Source: a virus. Taken from it: a stretch of 45,903 nucleotides of DNA. The notes under the pieces were generated by a model. The model was given only the letters and a program-made list of their open reading frames with translations. It was not told the origin of the DNA and made no database searches. This document shows, piece by piece, positions 41,760 through 45,903 of this stretch; the stretch's first letter is position 1, and every line of letters starts with the position of its first letter. Made by a program: the position numbers and the translations under genes. The DNA lies in IMG/VR virus record IMGVR_UViG_3300036985_005357, positions 1-45,903 of that record; one strand, written 5' to 3'.

Positions 41760-43133
41760 ATGGTCAAAAAGAAAAGAGTACCTAGTAAGTACGTGTATAA
41801 GCTATACACAATTCCCGAAGAATTAAATAACGATATATTAGCACTTAAATTATCTAAGATGCAATATGAAAAAATTATACACTTTGTAGGTATTCTTAAA
41901 AAGAAAGCCTTCCAGCAAGGTGGAGATTTTTCATTTCCTGTAATGTTACCTAAAAACTACTTATCAACTTTCTTATCATCTAATTACGCTAGATATACAA
42001 ATCTACTAGATTCGGCTAAAATTGTAATAAGAGATGATTACTACAATCAGAGTAAATCTATAAGTAAAAGTTATGCCTTAAATAATAAGTATTTTCCTAT
42101 AGATAATATTAGTATAAATAAAGGAGTAAAGAACAAGATAAAATTGGTTAGTATCTCATGTAAGAGAATATCTACTAAATTAAGTCCTGATACTGAGGAT
42201 ATTATAAGGGAGGCAAAAAAGGAGTTAAATACCTTAAAAATTGATGAAAATCTTGTCCGAATAGCATCTCAAAAATGTATAGATGACATATCAATTGAAG
42301 ACTTTAAAACCCGAACTCAAATCAGCGAGCAAAAGTTTCAAGTTAGGATGTTTGTAGGAGCTGAAATAAAAAACAGATGGATTACTAAAGAAGATGCCCT
42401 TGAGTTAGCCAGGTTAAATGGTAAAGAACTTATTCAGGATAAGAAAGCTTTTTATATAATGACCCCTGAAGAGTTTATTGCTAGAAAGAAGTTGATGACT
42501 CAAATATCTCACGAAGATGCTATAACTAGGCTTGTAAAAAAATATTGGACCGTTTCTAGAAATACTACAAATAACAGATTAGATACAAATTTAACTAACC
42601 TTGCAAGTCCTATATTGGATGTTATAATGGAATTAAATAATTTAAGTCAGATAGATTTAGGAAACTCTCAGTTTGCCTTACTTGCAAGCACTCTTCCATC
42701 TGATTTAGTTCACCCAACTACATTAGAATTTAAAGACGCAGCGGCAAGAGGTGTTTTGTATGAACTTGTACAATCTAAGCTAAACCTAACTAGTAGAAAG
42801 CGAGCAAAACAGACTACCTTTGAATTACTATTCTCATCTCATAAGAATAAATCTGAGGATTTGTCAAGAATGCGAGTGGAATTTCCAGAAGTAATGAATT
42901 ATATAGATACATTTAAAATTAAAAATGGGCATAAGAATTTCTCAATCTCCTTACAAAAAATAGAATCTGATCTATTTATAGATAATATTCTTAGGCAACT
43001 TTCCTCTTTAAGTTTAGGTTGCCTTACAAAACATGACTCAGTTATTTGTAAAAAAGAAGATTTAGGCGAAGTACTTGGAATAATGAATCTTATATTTAAG
43101 TCGAAAAATATTAAGGGAAATCTTGTTTATTAG
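41760..43133 (+). CDS. Predicted polymerase-like protein with family A-type palm motifs
   Basis: A 457-residue basic protein. Residues 1-240 are helical and unassigned. From 260 the motifs resemble family A polymerases: SRNTTNNRLDTNLTNL (266-281), motif A-like SQIDLGNSQFALL (Asp299), motif B-like SRKRAKQTTFELLF (345-358), SLQKIES (397-403), and motif C-like TKHDSVI (Asp426). There is no exonuclease domain. A family of unstudied phage and plasmid proteins with 'D..NSQ' and 'HDS' motifs appears related. As an early gene next to recA it could be a replicative, primer-forming or repair polymerase. A TAG-TAA-TAA stop follows. The activity is a prediction. Confidence 0.6.
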   Translation: MVKKKRVPSKYVYKLYTIPEELNNDILALKLSKMQYEKIIHFVGILKKKAFQQGGDFSFPVMLPKNYLSTFLSSNYARYTNLLDSAKIVIRDDYYNQSKSISKSYALNNKYFPIDNISINKGVKNKIKLVSISCKRISTKLSPDTEDIIREAKKELNTLKIDENLVRIASQKCIDDISIEDFKTRTQISEQKFQVRMFVGAEIKNRWITKEDALELARLNGKELIQDKKAFYIMTPEEFIARKKLMTQISHEDAITRLVKKYWTVSRNTTNNRLDTNLTNLASPILDVIMELNNLSQIDLGNSQFALLASTLPSDLVHPTTLEFKDAAARGVLYELVQSKLNLTSRKRAKQTTFELLFSSHKNKSEDLSRMRVEFPEVMNYIDTFKIKNGHKNFSISLQKIESDLFIDNILRQLSSLSLGCLTKHDSVICKKEDLGEVLGIMNLIFKSKNIKGNLVY

Positions 43134-43141
43134 TAATAAAC
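43125..43141. other. Palindrome over the stop codon
   Basis: GTTTATTA-G-TAATAAAC is an 8-bp inverted repeat around one base, covering the stop of the polymerase-like gene. It may be an operator for the next gene or may be accidental. Confidence 0.3.
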
Positions 43142-43168
43142 TTCCTATCTTTACTGAAAATATAAATT

Positions 43169-43375
43169 ATGGCAATAAGGCAAAAAGAAATATATGAATT
43201 ACCACTATATCCTATCACTTATTTAGGAATAATATACACAGAAGATACAGTTGATGAAAAGTTTGATGCTTTCTACCACACACTAGAGAGTGTCAGAGAT
43301 GATGGAGGAATTTATGCATTTGATGGAATGATTGTTTATCCTGATGGGTCAATTACAGATGAAAGTGAGTACTGA
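43169..43375 (+). CDS. Hypothetical protein, 68 aa
   Basis: A 68-residue acidic protein of unknown function (ITYLGIIYTEDTVDEKFDAF, then IYAFDGMIVYPDGSI). It begins 35 bases after the polymerase-like gene and overlaps the homing-endonuclease gene by 17 bases. No domain was recognised. Confidence 0.6.
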   Translation: MAIRQKEIYELPLYPITYLGIIYTEDTVDEKFDAFYHTLESVRDDGGIYAFDGMIVYPDGSITDESEY

Positions 43376-44096
43376 AGAAGAAAGGTGGGCCTCTATTGAG
43401 GGATTTGAAGGTTACTATGAGATAAGTGATTATGGAAATGTACGTAGCCTAGACAGAGTTATAGTTAACTCTTTGGGATATACAAGTTTTGTAAAAGGGA
43501 GAACCTTAAAACCAGATTCGAGCGATAGGTACTTAAGAGTTAATCTTGTAAAACAGGATAAAAGAAGAAAATGTCCTGTTCATGTATTAGTTGCACAATA
43601 TTTTGTACCCAATGATGACCCTATTAATAAAACACAAGTAGATCACAAAAAGGAAGGTAATGGAAAGGATAATCACTATAAAAACTTACAGTGGTTGACA
43701 CCTAGAGAGAACAGTGTAAAGCACGTCCTATCTAAGAAAAAAGCATCAAAATATATAGGAGTTCACCGAAGTCATACAACCTCAACTAAGTGGAGTGCAG
43801 TAATTACACTAAATAAAAAAGGTAGGCACCTTGGAGTATTTATTACTGAAGAGGAAGCCGCTGAAGCTTACCAAAAAGCATTGAAATATATAAACTTATT
43901 TGGAAAACTTCCACCTCCTAATGTAAGGAAGCTAACAGTAAAATACCCAAAGATCTCAATATATTATAATAGGGATAAAAAAGCTTTCGTAGGATATGTG
44001 TATTATAAACACAATATAAAAAAGCACATTATAGCTAGAAAAGATAGAGTAGAAGTTGAGAGAGTATGTAACGAGTTTTTAAATAAAATCAAATAA
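43359..44096 (+). CDS. Homing-type HNH endonuclease (NUMOD4-HNH-AP2)
   Basis: A 245-residue protein starting at ATG 43359; earlier ATG 43344 and TTG 43332 are possible but overlap the previous gene more. Residues about 8-50 form a NUMOD4 motif (WASIEGFEGYYEISDYGNVR). Residues 85-125 give HNH with VDHKKEGNGKDNHYKNLQWL and PREN. Residues about 127-175 are an AP2 DNA-binding domain (KYIGVHRSHTTSTKWSAVIT ... GVFITEEEAAEAYQKAL), and a second AP2-like stretch follows. Such enzymes cut DNA and copy themselves into related genomes. It lies between two small genes and recA and interrupts no visible gene. Confidence 0.88.
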   Translation: MKVSTEEERWASIEGFEGYYEISDYGNVRSLDRVIVNSLGYTSFVKGRTLKPDSSDRYLRVNLVKQDKRRKCPVHVLVAQYFVPNDDPINKTQVDHKKEGNGKDNHYKNLQWLTPRENSVKHVLSKKKASKYIGVHRSHTTSTKWSAVITLNKKGRHLGVFITEEEAAEAYQKALKYINLFGKLPPPNVRKLTVKYPKISIYYNRDKKAFVGYVYYKHNIKKHIIARKDRVEVERVCNEFLNKIK

Positions 44097-44098
44097 AA

Positions 44099-45097
44099 AT
44101 GGCAAAAGAAAAGAAAGAAGAAGTGGTTAAAAAAGATGTGTTACAAGAAGCACTAGACAAGCTTAATAAAGCAATGGGTGCTGGATCAGTCTATGAGTAT
44201 AAGAATTTCCAAGGTGAAGAAAAGGAAAGAGTTAGTTCAGGGTCCTTAAGTATTGATTATATTATTGGTGGTGGATATGTGAAAGGGTTGATGCACTATA
44301 TCTCAGGGGGATTTTCATCAGGTAAGTCTACACTATGCTTACATGCAATTAAGGAGGTACAGAGACTTGGTGGAAAATGTGCATATATTGATTCAGAATA
44401 CTGTCTAGATTCTACCTACGCCTCATCTATAGGTGTTGACATGGGTGAATTAATTGTTGCACAACCAAATTGTATAGAGGATGGTTATCAAATTTTAATT
44501 GATTTAGTTGAAACAGGTAAGATAGATTTAGTGATATTCGACAGTATTGCAGCAGCTCAAACAAGAAAAGAGTTGGAAGGAGATGTAGGAGACCACACTA
44601 TGGGTATTAAGGCAAAACTTAACTCTGTAACATTCCCAAAAATCTGCCAAACCTTAAAGAAAAGCAACACAATAGGTTTGTTTATAAACCAACAAAGAAT
44701 GAAGATGGGTATAGCTTACGGCTCTCCAATTACAGAACCTGGAGGCGAAAGTGTGAAGTTTTATCCTTCTATAAAGATAGAAGTTAACCAATCTACAAAA
44801 CAACAAGATGGTGCTGGAGACATTTCAGGAAATTTAGTAAAAGCTAAGTGTACAAAAAATAAAACATCTAGACCTTTCTTAGAGGCTTCATATGTAATTA
44901 ACTACGGAGAAGGTGTTGATTATGTGCATGAAATTTTTGATTTAGGACAGAAGTTTGGATATATTAAAAGAGGTGGTGCTTGGTTTAGTTACGAAGAAAC
45001 TTCCTTAGGACAAGGTGAAGCTAATGCAATAGCAATGTTAAAAGATAACCCAGACTTAGTAGCTATCTTAGATGTACAAATTAGATCAAATTTTTAA
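44099..45097 (+). CDS. recA: RecA recombinase
   Basis: A 332-residue RecA-family strand-exchange ATPase. Walker A is SGGFSSGKST (69-78, the usual form being GPESSGKT), the catalytic Glu100 stands in YIDSEYCLD, Walker B is DLVIFDSIAA (143-152), and loop L1 has EGDVGDHTMGIKAK. INQQRMKMGIAYGSP (196-210) and EPGGESVKFYPSIKI carry the coupling Gln and loop L2. The N-terminal polymerisation helix is short and the C-terminal domain reduced. It would coat single strands to drive recombination-dependent replication or repair. It starts two bases after the homing endonuclease. Confidence 0.95.
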   Translation: MAKEKKEEVVKKDVLQEALDKLNKAMGAGSVYEYKNFQGEEKERVSSGSLSIDYIIGGGYVKGLMHYISGGFSSGKSTLCLHAIKEVQRLGGKCAYIDSEYCLDSTYASSIGVDMGELIVAQPNCIEDGYQILIDLVETGKIDLVIFDSIAAAQTRKELEGDVGDHTMGIKAKLNSVTFPKICQTLKKSNTIGLFINQQRMKMGIAYGSPITEPGGESVKFYPSIKIEVNQSTKQQDGAGDISGNLVKAKCTKNKTSRPFLEASYVINYGEGVDYVHEIFDLGQKFGYIKRGGAWFSYEETSLGQGEANAIAMLKDNPDLVAILDVQIRSNF

Positions 45098-45099
45098 CT

Positions 45100-45393
45100 A
45101 TGATAAGACATACAAGAATTGACAAAGATGGATTCGAGAAGAATATTGAAATAAAAGAGGAGAATTTATATGGCAGCATCAGGCTAACTGTTTTTGACTA
45201 TAAGGTTTATTGGCTTTATAAAGTAAAAAATATTTTATTAGAAGAATACATGGGCATAAATGAATGCATAGATTTTACTTGTGAAGATTTTAGTAGGTGG
45301 AGTGATGAGGCTATAGAAACATGGAACCATAAAAAGACTAAGTCTGAAAAAAGGCAACAACTAAAAGATTTAATTAATAATTCAAAGTGCTAA
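45100..45393 (+). CDS. Hypothetical protein, 97 aa
   Basis: A 97-residue charged protein with an N-terminal strand pair (MIRHTRIDKDGFEKNIEIKE), a hydrophobic centre (TVFDYKVYWLYKVKNILLEE) and a basic helical tail (NHKKTKSEKRQQLKDLINNS). It begins two bases after recA and shares its stop with the next start (TAATG). Unknown function in the replication operon. Confidence 0.65.
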   Translation: MIRHTRIDKDGFEKNIEIKEENLYGSIRLTVFDYKVYWLYKVKNILLEEYMGINECIDFTCEDFSRWSDEAIETWNHKKTKSEKRQQLKDLINNSKC

Positions 45394-45599
45394 TGAGCGA
45401 CGCATATAAAATACATCTACTAGGTAATAGTGCTGCATATGTACCTAATCCATGCAAAGTTCTTTTCGGACCAAAACCTGATGGATATCAAGAGAGTGTT
45501 TGGAATCCATACCAAAGTTCAACCACTGAGGCGGAAGAGTCTTCTAGTGGAATGAGTTTAACCACAAAAGTGGCAATCTATAATTCATTATTTTTCTAA
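45393..45599 (+). CDS. Hypothetical protein, 68 aa
   Basis: A 68-residue protein starting at ATG 45393 (one-base overlap with the previous stop); the GTG at 45387 is unlikely. It contains AYVPNPCKVLFGPKPDGYQE and a Ser/Thr/Glu-rich centre (SSTTEAEESSSGMSLTTK). No family was recognised. The tight spacing supports translation. Confidence 0.6.
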   Translation: MSDAYKIHLLGNSAAYVPNPCKVLFGPKPDGYQESVWNPYQSSTTEAEESSSGMSLTTKVAIYNSLFF

Positions 45600-45601
45600 A
45601 T

Positions 45602-45903
45602 ATGGCAAAGAGAGTAATAAAAAAGAAAGTTGTTAAAAGGGCTAGTGTTGTTAGAAATAGGAATGGTGGGAAATGGTCAGAAGCGGAATACTGGAGCAAG
45701 CTCCGGAGTTCGATCCGGAATGCGTTTAAATTTTGGGTCCCTATGACAGTCGCACTTACAAAGGCTTCAAGACCTTCTCAAAACCCAAGACTAAAAACTG
45801 AATACCAGTGTGCAGAATGTAAAGGTTGGTTCAAACGTACTGATGTACATATTGATCACATAGTTCCTTGTGGAAGTTTAAAGGGATTTGACGACTTGGA
45901 GGG
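45602..45903 (+). CDS. HNH endonuclease, cut by window edge
   Basis: One hundred codons are visible; the 3' end is outside. A basic N-terminus (MAKRVIKKKVVKRASVVRNR), a helical part and then the nuclease: a CAECKGWF zinc Cys pair (about 71-78) and DVHIDHIVPCGSL, the His-rich HNH core, near residues 83-95. This form, with a Cys pair and 'DHI.P.gsl', is frequent in phages, where it may act in DNA packaging, nicking or homing. It starts two bases after the previous stop. The second Cys pair and final His are expected beyond the edge. Confidence 0.82.
   Translation, partial: MAKRVIKKKVVKRASVVRNRNGGKWSEAEYWSKLRSSIRNAFKFWVPMTVALTKASRPSQNPRLKTEYQCAECKGWFKRTDVHIDHIVPCGSLKGFDDLE

Noticed and set aside
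12511-43133. Possible reassignment of TAG, known in some crAss-like phages
   Set aside because: TAG ends the 180-residue gene directly before a terminator and ends the polymerase-like gene within TAG-TAA-TAA. No gene is broken by in-frame TAG, so the standard code suffices.
45700-45730. tRNA-like TTCGATCC stretch
   Set aside because: It lies within the HNH coding frame and no cloverleaf can be drawn. No tRNA gene was seen in the window.

Overview
The window is a stretch of a double-stranded DNA phage genome that infects a member of the Bacteroidetes, most likely a Flavobacterium-like host. It is clearly AT-rich. Genes are packed with ATGA, TAATG and TGATG overlaps, and leaders before start codons are A/T-rich without Shine-Dalgarno sequences. 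Eight near-perfect copies of the Bacteroidetes housekeeping promoter (TTTG, 19-20 bases, TAnnTTTG) are visible. The gene set (large terminase, 916-residue portal, scaffold-like protein, major capsid protein, several connector-like proteins, IHF-like proteins among the virion genes, and a giant tail-hub protein) resembles the crAss-like phages (Crassvirales) or close relatives. That placement is inferred from gene order and protein character; no database search was run.

Layout. Late genes run leftwards on the minus strand from 41.3 kb to the left edge. In order of transcription: a packaging entry block with an IHF-like protein, a Cys-cluster/DUF1573-like protein and small proteins (41.28-38.89 kb); terminase and portal (38.9-34.0); scaffold-like protein and major capsid protein (33.9-31.0), closed by a hairpin; connector-like proteins and a 754-residue virion protein (30.9-27.0), closed by a strong terminator; fibre and tailspike genes with a duplicated cassette (26.9-19.2); a lysis cassette of holin, patatin-like lipase, small membrane protein, candidate unimolecular spanin and GH19 endolysin (19.0-16.35); a mostly non-coding, hairpin-rich stretch with one plus-strand mini-gene (16.35-15.55); a cluster of small, partly Cys-rich proteins (15.54-12.51); and the tail hub with ring/adaptor-like proteins, IHF-like protein, 2323-residue muzzle-like protein, tail lysozyme and candidate internal/cargo proteins (12.4 kb to the edge).

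Early or replication genes run rightwards on the plus strand from 41.39 kb, from a promoter region shared with the late genes. They are a small early protein, a 457-residue protein carrying what look like family A polymerase palm motifs, a NUMOD4-HNH-AP2 homing endonuclease, RecA, small unknowns and an HNH nuclease cut by the right edge. The polymerase-like gene is preceded by a second promoter and a strong terminator hairpin whose loop is complementary to the gene's start codon, which suggests attenuation or translational control.

Most notable: the polymerase-like protein and its leader RNA; three genes whose -7 promoter box almost touches the start codon (leaderless mRNAs); a lipase inside the lysis operon beside a one-piece spanin; a beta-domain shared by the muzzle and the 754-residue protein; a duplicated fibre cassette that left a gene remnant; and the structured non-coding region at 15.58-16.19 kb.
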